In this document: in pieces, positions 15,554 through 24,169 of the stretch
Position numbering within the stretch: position 1 is the stretch's first letter
Layout of the letters: every line of letters begins with the position of its first letter
Source: Streptomyces sp. HUAS ZL42
GTDB lineage: Bacteria; Actinomycetota; Actinomycetes; Streptomycetales; Streptomycetaceae
Direction of reading: 5' to 3'
Assembly (NCBI RefSeq): GCF_040782645.1
Contig: NZ_CP160403.1
Span: 3,906,001-3,970,000 of the forward strand
DNA: 64,000 nucleotides
Program-made: the position numbers and the translations under genes
Notes under the pieces: generated by a model
Database searches by the model: none
Seen by the model: the letters and a program-made list of their open reading frames with translations, nothing else
Told to the model about the DNA's origin: nothing

Positions 15554-16533
15554 GCCGCGACTCCCTTCATGCCGCCGCGTATGCGTCGCAGCTTGTGCAC
15601 GCGTTCCTCGCCCATGCCGACGAGCGCTTCGTTGAGTTCGGTCTCCGTCATCCGCCCGAGCGCCTCGGCGGCCATCTGCCGCAGTCTGGCGTGGACGCTG
15701 CGCTCGAACCGGCCGCGGTCGAGGAGCTGGTGGGCGATGACGACGCAGTAGTTGCGCAGCGCCTTCTTGCGGAACCTGTCCGCCTCCGGGTCGCCTTCGA
15801 GTTCGGCGAGGACGAGGTCGAAGGAGCGGAAGAAGTCGAGCTGCCGGACGTCGCCGATCTGGGTCAGCGAGTTCGCGAGACCCCGGCGGTAGAACACGCC
15901 TCGCAGGCTGGCGACCGCGTAGGACTCGGCCTCGCGGTGCAGTTGCCAGATCCAGGGGCGGTCCTCGGCGGTGCGCAGGCCGTCGTGGAAGCGCAGCATG
16001 CCGCGGTCGAGGAGACGGCGGTGGTAGATGCCGGCCCAGGCGTACGGGTAGTCGACCATCGTCGTGTCGTCGACGGGGAGGACGGAACTGCGCGGGTCCA
16101 GCGGGGTGTGCCGACGGCCTTCGGGGGCGCGTTGGACGAGCCGCTCGATGCCGGTGACCTGCACATGGTCCGTGCGGACGAAGTCGACGTCGAGGCGCTC
16201 GATCGAGTCGACGAGGCTCGCCAGATAGCCCGGGGCCAGCCAGTCGTCGCCGTCGAGGAAGGTGAGGTAGCGGCCCTCGGCCGCGTCGATGCCGGTGTTG
16301 CGGGCGGTGGCCAGTCCGCCGTTCTGCTCGTGCCGGATCACGCGGCTGTTGCCGAGCCGCTTCGTCAGGGTGAGGAGCGCTTCGTACGTCCTGTCCTTGG
16401 TGGATCTGTCCTCGACGAAGACGAACTCGAAGTCGTCCCGGGCGTTGTTGACCAGGCTGGTCACGGTCTCCGGGACGTACGTCTCGATGTTGAAGCAGGG
16501 CACGATGACGGACAGGGTCGGTTCGTTGGCCAC
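15550..16533 (-). CDS. GT2 family glycosyltransferase (cassette B)
   Basis: GT-A glycosyltransferase of 327 residues: LSVIVPCFNIETYVPETV, FVEDRSTKDRTYEAL, NGGLATARNTGIDAAEG and YLTFLDGDDWLAPGYL (DxD) are visible. The block RTAEDRPWIWQLHREAES, then GVFYRRGLANSLTQIGDVRQLDFFRSFD, nearly matches the cassette A gene. The GTG at 16531-16533 begins homology immediately and has AGGTG 7 nt upstream; an upstream ATG would add 37 residues with no support. The C-terminal region is helical and variable. The pair with the downstream polysialyltransferase gene mirrors cassette A in inverted orientation, pointing to gene duplication inside the locus. Confidence 0.87.
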   Translation of the reverse strand: MANEPTLSVIVPCFNIETYVPETVTSLVNNARDDFEFVFVEDRSTKDRTYEALLTLTKRLGNSRVIRHEQNGGLATARNTGIDAAEGRYLTFLDGDDWLAPGYLASLVDSIERLDVDFVRTDHVQVTGIERLVQRAPEGRRHTPLDPRSSVLPVDDTTMVDYPYAWAGIYHRRLLDRGMLRFHDGLRTAEDRPWIWQLHREAESYAVASLRGVFYRRGLANSLTQIGDVRQLDFFRSFDLVLAELEGDPEADRFRKKALRNYCVVIAHQLLDRGRFERSVHARLRQMAAEALGRMTETELNEALVGMGEERVHKLRRIRGGMKGVAA

Positions 16534-16657
16534 GTGTGCACACCTGGGGTTCGCGGGGACGATCACCGCGATCCTAGGAACGGCCGGACCGCTCGAACGC
16601 TGCCACGAGTCGTCCTCGGGGTGAACACGGCATGACATCACCATGCCGCGAGGACTG

Positions 16658-17305
16658 TCAGGACGCCCTTTTCGCCTCGATGCCCGCGACGATCAGGGCC
16701 AGGCCCTCCTCGAAGTGCCGGTCGTAGTCCGCGAAGAGCTCCGCGCCCGCCGCGGCCGACAGGGGGAAGTCGGCCATGAGGCGTGCGCGTTCGTCGACGT
16801 CGAAGCCCTCGCGGCGCTCGTCGGGGAGCGGCTGGACGCCCTGCTCCTCGGTGACGAAGCCGATCGTGTAGAGGTACGACGTCGTGAGCGCGCGGACCGC
16901 CTCGGCGAGGGTGAAGCCCGCGGCCGTGAACAGGCGCAGGTTCTCCTCCATCTGCTCCGCGTGCACGATGCCCGTGAAGCGTGAGCCGCTGAACACCTTG
17001 GCGCCGTCGCGGTAGCCGAGCAGGGCCGAGCGCAGTCCGCGGTTGGACTTGAGCAGCCGCTCCCGCCACGTGTCGTCGGGGGCCAGGGAGCCGCCGGAGA
17101 CCATCCGGCGGTACATCTCCGTCGCCATCTCGTCGAGCAGCGCCTGCTTGTCCTTGAAGTGCCAGTACAGGGCGGGCGCCTTGACGTCGAGTTCCCTGGC
17201 GATGGCCCGCAGGGTCAGGCCCTCCAGTCCGACCTCGTTCAGGAGCTTCAGGGCGGTGTCCGCGACCCGGGTGCGGTCGAGGGGCGCGCGTCGTTCCGTA
17301 CTCAC
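16658..17305 (-). CDS. TetR family transcriptional regulator (TetR class C-terminal domain)
   Basis: Repressor of 215 residues. The N-terminal helix-turn-helix is DTALKLLNEVGLEGLTLRAI followed by ARELDVKAPALYWHFKDKQALLDEMA (residues about 16-60). The C-terminal ligand domain resembles that of tetracycline repressor (TetR_C_1), which suits a small aromatic or antibiotic ligand. The GTG start is at 17303-17305. It is divergent from an FAD monooxygenase, and the 94-bp gap contains two copies of a 15-bp palindrome that are its probable operators, so it likely represses both itself and the monooxygenase. Confidence 0.9.
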   Translation of the reverse strand: MSTERRAPLDRTRVADTALKLLNEVGLEGLTLRAIARELDVKAPALYWHFKDKQALLDEMATEMYRRMVSGGSLAPDDTWRERLLKSNRGLRSALLGYRDGAKVFSGSRFTGIVHAEQMEENLRLFTAAGFTLAEAVRALTTSYLYTIGFVTEEQGVQPLPDERREGFDVDERARLMADFPLSAAAGAELFADYDRHFEEGLALIVAGIEAKRAS

Positions 17306-17335
17306 GCCGACAACCTATCGCCTGCCGGTTGACAA

Positions 17336-17387
17336 CTTAACAGTGTTAAGGGCACGCTCGTGGGCGGCAGAACTTAACAGTGTTAAG
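17336..17387. promoter_or_regulatory. Two TetR-type operators in the divergent promoter
   Basis: CTTAACAGTGTTAAG occurs twice, at 17336-17350 and 17373-17387, a 37-bp centre-to-centre spacing. Each is a palindrome (TTAACA/TGTTAA) around one central base. The first follows a TTGACA hexamer at 17329-17334; the second abuts the AAGGAGG ribosome site of the monooxygenase gene. Binding would block both divergent promoters. Confidence 0.85.
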
Positions 17388-17399
17388 GAGGTGGGCGCC

Positions 17400-18809
17400 A
17401 TGACTGCGGATGTGGACGTTCTGATCGTGGGCGCGGGTCCGACCGGCCTCGCCCTCGGCATCGACCTCGCCCGGCGCGGGGTCGACGCGCTGGTCGTGGA
17501 GCGGGCGGAGGGGCTCTTCCCCGGCTCGCGCGGCAAGGGCATCCAGCCGCGCACGATGGAGGTCTTCGACGACCTCGGCGTACTCGACGCGATCCGCGCG
17601 GCCGGCGGCTCCTACCCGGTCCAGGTGTTCTGGCAGGACGGCACGCGGGTCGGCGAGCACCGGATGTTCGACCCGGCCGAGGCGAGCGAGTACTCGCCGT
17701 ACACCGAGCCGTGGATGGTGCCGCAGTGGCGCACGCAGGAGATCCTGTTCGCGCGGCTGGAGGAGCTGGGCGGGAAGGTCGCCTTCGGCCGGGAGGTCGT
17801 GGGGCTCGACCAGGACGAGGACGGCGTGACCGTGCACTGCGCTTCCGGCGAGGACCTGCGCGCCCGGTACGTCGTCGCCGCCGACGGCGGCCGCTCGGCC
17901 GTGCGGCGCGCGCTCGGCATCGGGATGACCGGCGAGACGGTCGACCCGAAGCCGATGCTGGTGGCGGACGTCCGGATCAGCGGCCTGGACCGCGACAACT
18001 GGCATGTCTTCCCGCCACACGGGGACGCCGAGGGCTTCCTCGCGATCTGCCCGCTCACGGGCACGGAGGACTTCCAGGTCGTCGCCCAGTTCCCGGAGGG
18101 AACGCCGGTGGACGTTTCTTTGGAGGGCGTCCGCAAGGTCGTAGCAGCGCGCTCGCATCTGGCGCCCGAGGACGTGACGGAGGTGCGCTGGGCGTCGGAC
18201 TTCCGGCCACGGGCGGCACTGGCGGACCACTTTCGTTCCGGTCGGGTGTTCCTCGCGGGGGACGCGGCGCACGTCCACTCACCGGCGGGCGGGCAGGGAC
18301 TGAACACGAGCGTGCAGGACGCGTACAACCTGGGCTGGAAGCTGGGTGCGGTGGTGCGGGAGGGTGCGGTGGCCGCGCTGCTGGACACCTACGAGGAGGA
18401 GCGGCGCCCGATCGCGGCGGGCGTGCTCGGCCTGTCGACGAGCGTCCACCGCGGGGAGGTGCGACGCGGCGAGGCGACGCGGCAACTGGGGCTCGGTTAC
18501 CGGGAGTCGTCCCTCACGGAGGAGACGCGCGAGACACCGGGTGCGGTGCGGGCGGGCGACCGTGCGCCCGACGGGGTGGTGGATGGCGTACGGCTGTTCG
18601 ATGCGTTCCGGGGGCCGCTCTGGACGCTGCTGACCGTGGGCGACGTGGAGTCGGAACTGCCGCCGCTCACCGTTCCGACGGTGCGCGTGCCGTCGTACGA
18701 GGTGTACGGCACGGGCGTTTTCCTGGTCCGGCCGGACGGTTACGTGGGGTGGGCCGGGGAGACGGCGGCCGGGCTCACGGAGTACGCGGCCCGGCTCGGC
18801 ATCGGATAG
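17400..18809 (+). CDS. FAD-dependent aromatic monooxygenase (PheA/TfdB, PHBH-like)
   Basis: Flavoprotein hydroxylase of 469 residues. The Rossmann dinucleotide motif is DVLIVGAGPTGLALGIDLAR at the N-terminus with VVERAEG ending strand 2; RGKGIQPRTMEVFDDLGVLD is the conserved substrate-side block; YVVAADGGRSAVRRALGI is the DG motif that binds FAD and NAD(P)H; and VFLAGDAAHVHSPAGGQGLNTSVQDAYNLGWKL covers the GD motif and FAD ribityl contact. The C-terminal domain is the thioredoxin-like cap of phenol-hydroxylase relatives. The ATG has AAGGAGG 8 nt upstream. The divergent TetR repressor and twin operators suggest induction by its substrate; family members include antibiotic-modifying enzymes. 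Substrate unknown. Confidence 0.92.
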   Translation: MTADVDVLIVGAGPTGLALGIDLARRGVDALVVERAEGLFPGSRGKGIQPRTMEVFDDLGVLDAIRAAGGSYPVQVFWQDGTRVGEHRMFDPAEASEYSPYTEPWMVPQWRTQEILFARLEELGGKVAFGREVVGLDQDEDGVTVHCASGEDLRARYVVAADGGRSAVRRALGIGMTGETVDPKPMLVADVRISGLDRDNWHVFPPHGDAEGFLAICPLTGTEDFQVVAQFPEGTPVDVSLEGVRKVVAARSHLAPEDVTEVRWASDFRPRAALADHFRSGRVFLAGDAAHVHSPAGGQGLNTSVQDAYNLGWKLGAVVREGAVAALLDTYEEERRPIAAGVLGLSTSVHRGEVRRGEATRQLGLGYRESSLTEETRETPGAVRAGDRAPDGVVDGVRLFDAFRGPLWTLLTVGDVESELPPLTVPTVRVPSYEVYGTGVFLVRPDGYVGWAGETAAGLTEYAARLGIG

Positions 18810-18814
18810 GACGG

Positions 18815-19396
18815 TCAGTCGTCGCCGTCGAGGAGGGTGTCGACGGAGAGTTCGAGGGCCACGCCGACGGACTCGGGGAGGGGGACCGACTCGCCTCGCT
18901 TGCGGCGGACGGGGTCGGGGTACTTGCCGTCGACAGGGTTCCTGTAAAGGAGGACCTCGTCGTGTTTGCGGTCGGCGACGATGTAGACGGGGATGTCGGC
19001 CCGGGCGTAGACATCGACCTTGGTGGCCGTGTCGTTGGTCCAGTTGGAGGAGGTCACCTCCAAAACGAGACGGAAGACGTGCGGCGCGTAGCAGTTCTTC
19101 TCGACGAGTGCGTCCTTGTAGTGCGCGTCGACGACGGAGAAGTCCGGCACGGCGTAATCATCCGGCCCGGTAGGCAGCCACAGACCGATGTTCTGTACGT
19201 ACCTGAGCCCCGCCTGCCTGGCCTTGATCTTCAAGAACTCCTCGATGAGCCAGGTCAACGTCTCCTGATGCGGCCCATCCGGCGGCGGTGTCACAACAAT
19301 GCTCCCGTTGAGGATCTCCACCCGGTGTCCGGGCAGCTCCTCCCACAGCCGGTCGGCAGCATCAGAAAGCGACGACTCGTGCAGCATCACAGCCAC
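18815..19396 (-). CDS. Uma2 family (DUF820) putative endonuclease
   Basis: Protein of 193 residues of the Uma2 family, a PD-(D/E)XK fold found in many copies in cyanobacteria and actinobacteria. The likely core residues are PD in YAVPDFSVV, Glu in LVLEVTS and Lys in ATKVDVYA. The N-terminal half has the typical RVEILNGSIVVTPPPDGPHQ. GTG at 19396 follows AAAGGAGG by 5 nt. It converges with the monooxygenase gene, stop codons only 5 bp apart. The physiological role of the family is not established. A second member is at 47447-48073. Confidence 0.85.
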   Translation of the reverse strand: MAVMLHESSLSDAADRLWEELPGHRVEILNGSIVVTPPPDGPHQETLTWLIEEFLKIKARQAGLRYVQNIGLWLPTGPDDYAVPDFSVVDAHYKDALVEKNCYAPHVFRLVLEVTSSNWTNDTATKVDVYARADIPVYIVADRKHDEVLLYRNPVDGKYPDPVRRKRGESVPLPESVGVALELSVDTLLDGDD

Positions 19397-19486
19397 GGCA
19401 CCCTCCTTTCGGGAACACCCTCCACGAGATTAACCACAGCCGGGCGGTTTCCGCCCCCGATCACTCATTCGAGGGAATCGCCCAGG

Positions 19487-21067
19487 TCAGAACGCATCCG
19501 ACGGCACATAAGTCCCCCAAATCTCCCGAAGGGCATTGCACACCTCACCCACCGTCGCCCGGGCCTTCAGCGCGTCCTTCATCGGATACAGGACGTTGTC
19601 CTCCCCCTCCGCCGCCTTCTTCAGGGCGTCCAGGGCCGCGTCCACCGCCGGCTGGTCGCGCTCGGCCCGCAGCTTGGCGAGCCGCTCCGCCTGCTGCGCC
19701 TCGATGGCCGGGTCGACGCGGAGGGGCTCGTACGGCTCCTCCGCGTCGAGCTGGAAGCGGTTGACGCCGACGACGACCCGCTCGCCGGAGTCCGTCTCCT
19801 GCGCGATGCGGTAGGCGCTGCGCTCGATCTCGTTCTTCTGGAAGCCGTGCTCGATCGCCGAGACCGCGCCGCCCAGGTCCTCGACCTTGCCCATCAGCTC
19901 CAGCGCCGCCGCCTCCACCTCGTCGGTCATCTTCTCGATGACGTAGGAGCCCGCGAAGGGGTCGACCGTCGCGGTCACGTCCGTCTCGTAGGCCAGCACC
20001 TGCTGGGTGCGGAGGGCGAGGCGCGCGGACTTGTCCGTGGGCAGCGCGATCGCCTCGTCGAAGGAGTTGGTGTGCAGGGACTGCGTGCCGCCGAGGACCG
20101 CCGCCAGGCCCTGGACGGCGACGCGCACCAGGTTCACCTCCGGCTGCTGGGCCGTCAGCTGCACACCGGCCGTCTGCGTGTGGAAACGCAGCATCCAGGA
20201 CTTCGGGTTCTTCGCCCCGAACTCCTCCTTCATCACCCGCGCCCAGATCCTGCGGGCCGCACGGAACTTGGCGACCTCCTCGAGGATCGTCGTCCGCGAC
20301 ACGAAGAAGAACGACAGGCGGGGGGCGAAGTCGTCGACGTCCATGCCGGCCGCGACGGCGGTGCGGACGTACTCGATGCCGTCGGCGAGGGTGAACGCGA
20401 TCTCCTGGGCGGGGGACGCACCCGCCTCCGCCATGTGGTAGCCGGAGATCGAGATCGTGTTCCACTTCGGGATCTCGGCCTTGCAGTACTTGAAGATGTC
20501 GGCGATCAGACGGAGCGAGGGCTTCGGCGGGAAGATGTACGTGCCCCGCGCGATGTACTCCTTCAGCACGTCGTTCTGGATCGTGCCGGTGAGCTTGTCG
20601 GCGCTCACCCCCTGCTCCTCCGCCACCAGTTGGTACAGGAGCAGCAGCAGGGCGGCGGGCGCGTTGATCGTCATCGACGTCGAGACCTTGTCCAGCGGGA
20701 TGCCGCCGAACAGCACCCGCATGTCGTCGACCGAGTCGATGGCGACGCCCACCTTGCCGACCTCGCCGTGGGCGATCGGCGCGTCGGAGTCGTGGCCCAT
20801 CTGGGTGGGCAGGTCGAAGGCGACCGACAGGCCCATCGTGCCGTTGGCGATCAGCTGCTTGTAGCGGGCGTTGGACTCCACGGCCGTGCCGAAACCGGCG
20901 TACTGGCGCATCGTCCAGGGGCGGCCCGTGTACATCGACGGGTAGACACCGCGCGTGTACGGGTACGCACCGGGCTCGCCCAGCTTCTCGGCCGGGTCCC
21001 AGCCCTCCAGGGCCTCGGGCCCGTAGACCGGTTCGATGGGCAGTCCGGATTCCGACTCGCGCGCCAT
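19487..21067 (-). CDS. Methylmalonyl-CoA mutase family large subunit (no B12-binding domain)
   Basis: Acyl-CoA mutase catalytic subunit of 526 residues, a TIM-barrel radical enzyme that works with adenosylcobalamin. Family motifs include [37 protein letters not shown] and [22 protein letters not shown]. The cobalamin-binding DxHxxG domain is absent, so a separate small subunit must supply it. The residues that distinguish substrates look like those of methylmalonyl-CoA mutase: Tyr56 in RQYAGF and Arg174 in [11 protein letters not shown], where isobutyryl-CoA mutases carry Phe and Gln. The substrate is therefore predicted to be a carboxylated acyl-CoA (methylmalonyl or ethylmalonyl type). GGGAGG is 9 nt before the ATG. 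Confidence 0.9.
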   Translation of the reverse strand: MARESESGLPIEPVYGPEALEGWDPAEKLGEPGAYPYTRGVYPSMYTGRPWTMRQYAGFGTAVESNARYKQLIANGTMGLSVAFDLPTQMGHDSDAPIAHGEVGKVGVAIDSVDDMRVLFGGIPLDKVSTSMTINAPAALLLLLYQLVAEEQGVSADKLTGTIQNDVLKEYIARGTYIFPPKPSLRLIADIFKYCKAEIPKWNTISISGYHMAEAGASPAQEIAFTLADGIEYVRTAVAAGMDVDDFAPRLSFFFVSRTTILEEVAKFRAARRIWARVMKEEFGAKNPKSWMLRFHTQTAGVQLTAQQPEVNLVRVAVQGLAAVLGGTQSLHTNSFDEAIALPTDKSARLALRTQQVLAYETDVTATVDPFAGSYVIEKMTDEVEAAALELMGKVEDLGGAVSAIEHGFQKNEIERSAYRIAQETDSGERVVVGVNRFQLDAEEPYEPLRVDPAIEAQQAERLAKLRAERDQPAVDAALDALKKAAEGEDNVLYPMKDALKARATVGEVCNALREIWGTYVPSDAF

Positions 21068-21273
21068 GGTGTGTTGCCTCCCGCTGAGCAGTTACTCGCC
21101 AGTTACTCGCCAGTACAGACCGACCCTTCGACGGACTGTAGCGGTGGGCGTGCACCCGGTGGAGGGGAGCACGCTGGGACCTTGCTCACAGCCGTTTTGC
21201 GGTCTCCGTCACAACAATGCCTCGCCGTTCGCAACCCGTCACCCGCGGGAAACATCTCAGGTGACACGCACGG

Positions 21274-22131
21274 GTGCACGTGGTGAGACGACGGGGGGCC
21301 GCATTGCGTACTACGGGCATGGGGAGATCGATCGCCGCGGCGGCGCTGGTGGCCCTGGTCACCGTGAGCGCATGCACGGTGCAGGCCTCGGGCGGGGACG
21401 GAAAGCACCACTTGCCGGTGCACATCGACATCACCAGTGCGCCGCCCGAGACACCCTCCGACGACAAACCGAGCACGGCCCACTCGACGAGGGCCGCCCC
21501 CGACGTCCTCTGGTCCCGCGGCGACACCGGCCGCGACGTCCGTGAGCTCCAGGCCCGGCTCCGCCAGGTCGCCTGGCTCTACGACGGTCCGACCGGAACC
21601 TACGACGACCTGACCGAGCAGGCGGTCAGGGGCTTCCAGGGCAAGCGCGGGCTGCCGAAGACCGGGAAGACCGACACGGTCACCTGGCAGCGGCTGCTGA
21701 GGATGACGCACGAACCGGGGCAGTGGGAGCTGTACCTGATGGGCGGTCAGCCGGCCGGCGCGCCCGACCCGCGCTGTACGACGGGCCGCGTGCTGTGCAT
21801 CGACAAGACGAGCCGGACCCTGCGCTGGATGATCGACGGGCGGACGGTGTCGACGATGTCGGTCCGGTTCGGCTCGCAGTACACGCCCACCCGTGAGGGT
21901 GTGTTCCGCATCTACTGGAAGTCACGCCATCACGTGTCCACGCTCTACGACTCCCCCATGCCGTACGCCATGTTCTTCAGCGGCGGCCAGGCCGTGCACT
22001 ACTCGTACGACTTCGCGGCCCGCGGTTACGCGGGGGCGTCGCACGGTTGCGTCAACATACGGGACGAGGCGGCGATCGCGGAGCTGTTCGCGCAGGTCCG
22101 GAACGGCGACAAGGTCGTCGTCCACTGGTGA
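21274..22131 (+). CDS. L,D-transpeptidase lipoprotein with peptidoglycan-binding domain
   Basis: Cell-wall cross-linking or -editing enzyme of about 285 residues. A signal sequence ends in a lipobox-like LVTVSAC. A PG_binding_1 domain follows (SRGDTGRDVRELQARLRQVA to TWQRLLR, about residues 80-150). The YkuD catalytic domain is C-terminal, with HYSYDF and the active-site motif GYAGASHGCVNIRD (catalytic Cys about residue 257). GTG 21274 has AGGTGA 9 nt upstream; in-frame GTG 21283 or ATG 21319 are alternatives that still leave a signal peptide. A strong hairpin follows at 22150. It would form 3-3 cross-links in the outer wall layer. Confidence 0.9.
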   Translation: MHVVRRRGAALRTTGMGRSIAAAALVALVTVSACTVQASGGDGKHHLPVHIDITSAPPETPSDDKPSTAHSTRAAPDVLWSRGDTGRDVRELQARLRQVAWLYDGPTGTYDDLTEQAVRGFQGKRGLPKTGKTDTVTWQRLLRMTHEPGQWELYLMGGQPAGAPDPRCTTGRVLCIDKTSRTLRWMIDGRTVSTMSVRFGSQYTPTREGVFRIYWKSRHHVSTLYDSPMPYAMFFSGGQAVHYSYDFAARGYAGASHGCVNIRDEAAIAELFAQVRNGDKVVVHW

Positions 22132-22149
22132 CACCCGGGGAACGTGCGG

Positions 22150-22188
22150 GGCGCGGGCGGGACCGGGGGAACGTGTCCCGCCCGCGCC
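22150..22188 (+). terminator. Hairpin terminator after the L,D-transpeptidase gene
   Basis: Perfect 14-bp stem GGCGCGGGCGGGAC / GTCCCGCCCGCGCC with an 11-nt loop, 19 bp beyond the stop codon. It may also serve the convergent membrane-protein gene ending at 22347. Confidence 0.85.
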
Positions 22189-22346
22189 TGGGTGCACGAG
22201 CCGTGGGTACGGGGGGAACCCCGGCTCTGTGCGACGGCCGATGACCAGTCGGCTCACTCAGTACTGCGCCTCAGCGGCCGAAAACGTCACACCCGTCGCG
22301 GAAAAAATTCGAGCATTTTGAAACCGCAGGTCAGGGGCGTGACGGA

Positions 22347-23435
22347 TCAGAGCGCGGTGTACGAGGGGCTGGGCAACGCGGACGGTGTGGCGCTCGGTGA
22401 CACGGCCGGCCGGCCGGTCGGGGGCGGCTCGTAGGGGGACGGCGAGGGTGCGGCGGCGCCCTCCGGGTGGTGGCCGCCGCCGCGGGTTATGCCGCTTCTG
22501 CCGTCACCGCCGCCGTCACCGTCGCCCTGACCGCCCTGGTCTCCCTGCCCACCGTCGCGGCCCGGCCCGCCGGAGTCGCCCTTGCCCTTGTCGTCCGATC
22601 CGTTCTCGGCGCCCGGAGCCTTGTCGAGAACGCCCTCGCAGTACGACTGCACACGGGAGGCGCCGCCGGCCATGTCCTCCAGCTTGCGCATGCGCTCACC
22701 GGACAGCTTCCGGCCGTCGCGTACGTCCTTGCACGCCGACTTGGCTCCGCCCCAGGCGCCCTGGCGGCTGCCGTTGCCGGGGCTGCTGCCCGGGGCGGTG
22801 CCCTTCCCGGCGGTGTCACGCGAGGGATCCCCGCCTGCGGAGCCGCTTGCGGCGCCGTCGGGCGTGGCATCGGCCTGCGGGCCGTTCGGCGGAGGGGAGA
22901 CGAGCGGCCGGCCGGAGGAGACGGCGTCCGGGACGGAGGCGGCGGGGCCCGGTTCGGCGCCGCCGAACGGCGTCGGCAGGACCCCCGTTCCGGCTGCCAC
23001 CGCGACCCCGCCGACCATGCCGACGGCCAGCGCGGCGGACAGCGCGAGGCGCGCCGGACGGGCCCAGCGGGGGCGGCGCGCGCCCCGGTGGGAGCGGACA
23101 CCGATGCGGACGACTCCGGCGTCGGAGAACCGCGCGGTGCCGGCGCGGGCGTCGCCCGAGGAGCCGGCGGACGCGCTCCCGGCATCGACCGGGGAGCTCA
23201 CCGGGCCGCTCGCCGCGGCGCTCCCGGTGCGCGCCGCGCGGAACGCGGCCAGCGCGGCCGTCTCACCGGGAAGTTCGGCGCCGATCGGCGCGGGACCCGC
23301 GGACAGCGCGCCAAGGGTCTTGGCGAGCCGTTCGGCCTGGTCGCGGGCGGAGGCGTCGACAGCGTCCAGTGACTCCCCGCGCAGCAAACGCTCCGCCGTT
23401 TCGCGGTCCAGCCACCTGTACTGCTCGTCGGCCAT
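22347..23435 (-). CDS. Membrane protein with extracellular two-cysteine domain, partner of the ECF sigma factor (pair 1)
   Basis: Protein of 362 residues: a cytoplasmic N-terminal part of about 130 residues (DEQYRWLDRETAERLLRGES, then an Ala/Ser-rich linker), one transmembrane helix (LALSAALAVGMVGGVAVAAG), and an extracellular part. The latter is low-complexity except for a compact domain with CKDVRDGRKLSGERMRKLED, AGG, and YCEGVL. A Gly/Asp-rich and Pro/Ser-rich tail follows. The ATG at 23435 shares one base with the sigma-factor stop and has AAGGA upstream, so translation is coupled. It is the expected place of an anti-sigma factor, but I see no zinc-binding HxxxCxxC motif. The same architecture recurs at 24567-25340. 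Confidence 0.72.
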   Translation of the reverse strand: MADEQYRWLDRETAERLLRGESLDAVDASARDQAERLAKTLGALSAGPAPIGAELPGETAALAAFRAARTGSAAASGPVSSPVDAGSASAGSSGDARAGTARFSDAGVVRIGVRSHRGARRPRWARPARLALSAALAVGMVGGVAVAAGTGVLPTPFGGAEPGPAASVPDAVSSGRPLVSPPPNGPQADATPDGAASGSAGGDPSRDTAGKGTAPGSSPGNGSRQGAWGGAKSACKDVRDGRKLSGERMRKLEDMAGGASRVQSYCEGVLDKAPGAENGSDDKGKGDSGGPGRDGGQGDQGGQGDGDGGGDGRSGITRGGGHHPEGAAAPSPSPYEPPPTGRPAVSPSATPSALPSPSYTAL

Positions 23436-24169
23436 CACATGTCCTTCTGCGTCCGCGCGCGTGTATGCGTCACACCGGCTGACGTCACCGCGCCCTCGCG
23501 CGGTTCTCGCTGGGGCGGCAGCGCGTCGAGCACGCCGGCCGAATCGGGATCGTCGCCGAGCAGCTCGGCGAGCTTCTTCAGACCGCGGTGCGCGGCCGTG
23601 CGCACGGCCCCCGGCCGCTTGCCCAGTGTCTCGGCGGCGGTCTTGGCGTCGAGGCCCACCACCACGCGCAGGACGACGGCCTCGGCCTGTTCCTGCGGCA
23701 GGCGGGCGATGAGCGAGAGGGTGTGGTCGGTGGCCAGGGCCTCGATGGCCTCGCCGGCGGTGTCGGACTCGGCGGCCCGGCCGGTCAGTTCGGTCTCGTC
23801 GCCGCCGACGGCGGGGCGGCGTCCGCGCATGCGTATGTGGTCGAGGGCGCGGTTGCGGGCGATACGGGCGGCCCAGCCGCGGAAGCGGTCGGCGTCCCCG
23901 GTGAACCGCTCCAGGTCACGGGCGATCTGCAGCCAGGCCTCGGAGGTGACGTCCTCGGCGTCGAAGTCGCCGACCAGTGTCCGTACGTATCCGAGCAGCC
24001 GTGGGTGCACGGTGCGGTACACAGCCCGGAACGCGGTCTCGTCTCCGTGCTGTGCCGCAAGCACCGCGGCTGTCAGCTCCGCGTCGTCCCCCAGCACCGC
24101 GCGCAACCCCTCTGCGCCTAAACCGGCGCCGCTCTCGCGGACCGGGTACTCGCCGTCGTGGTTCCTCAA
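23435..24169 (-). CDS. ECF RNA polymerase sigma factor (pair 1)
   Basis: Group IV sigma factor of up to 244 residues. Region 2 is seen in GDETAFRAVYRTVHPRLLGYVR, DFDAEDVTSEAWLQIARDLE and RFRGWAARIARNRALDHIR. Region 4 is in LIARLPQEQAEAVVLRVVVG and AAETLGKRPGAVRTAAHRGLKKL. The longest frame starts at TTG 24169 with no good ribosome site; GTG 24097 has GAGGGG 9 nt upstream and is the likelier start. With the long start there would be a TTA (bldA-dependent) codon at 24119-24121. It is translationally coupled to the membrane protein downstream. Its closest relative in the window is the sigma factor at 25518-26198. Confidence 0.88.
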   Translation of the reverse strand: MRNHDGEYPVRESGAGLGAEGLRAVLGDDAELTAAVLAAQHGDETAFRAVYRTVHPRLLGYVRTLVGDFDAEDVTSEAWLQIARDLERFTGDADRFRGWAARIARNRALDHIRMRGRRPAVGGDETELTGRAAESDTAGEAIEALATDHTLSLIARLPQEQAEAVVLRVVVGLDAKTAAETLGKRPGAVRTAAHRGLKKLAELLGDDPDSAGVLDALPPQREPREGAVTSAGVTHTRARTQKDM

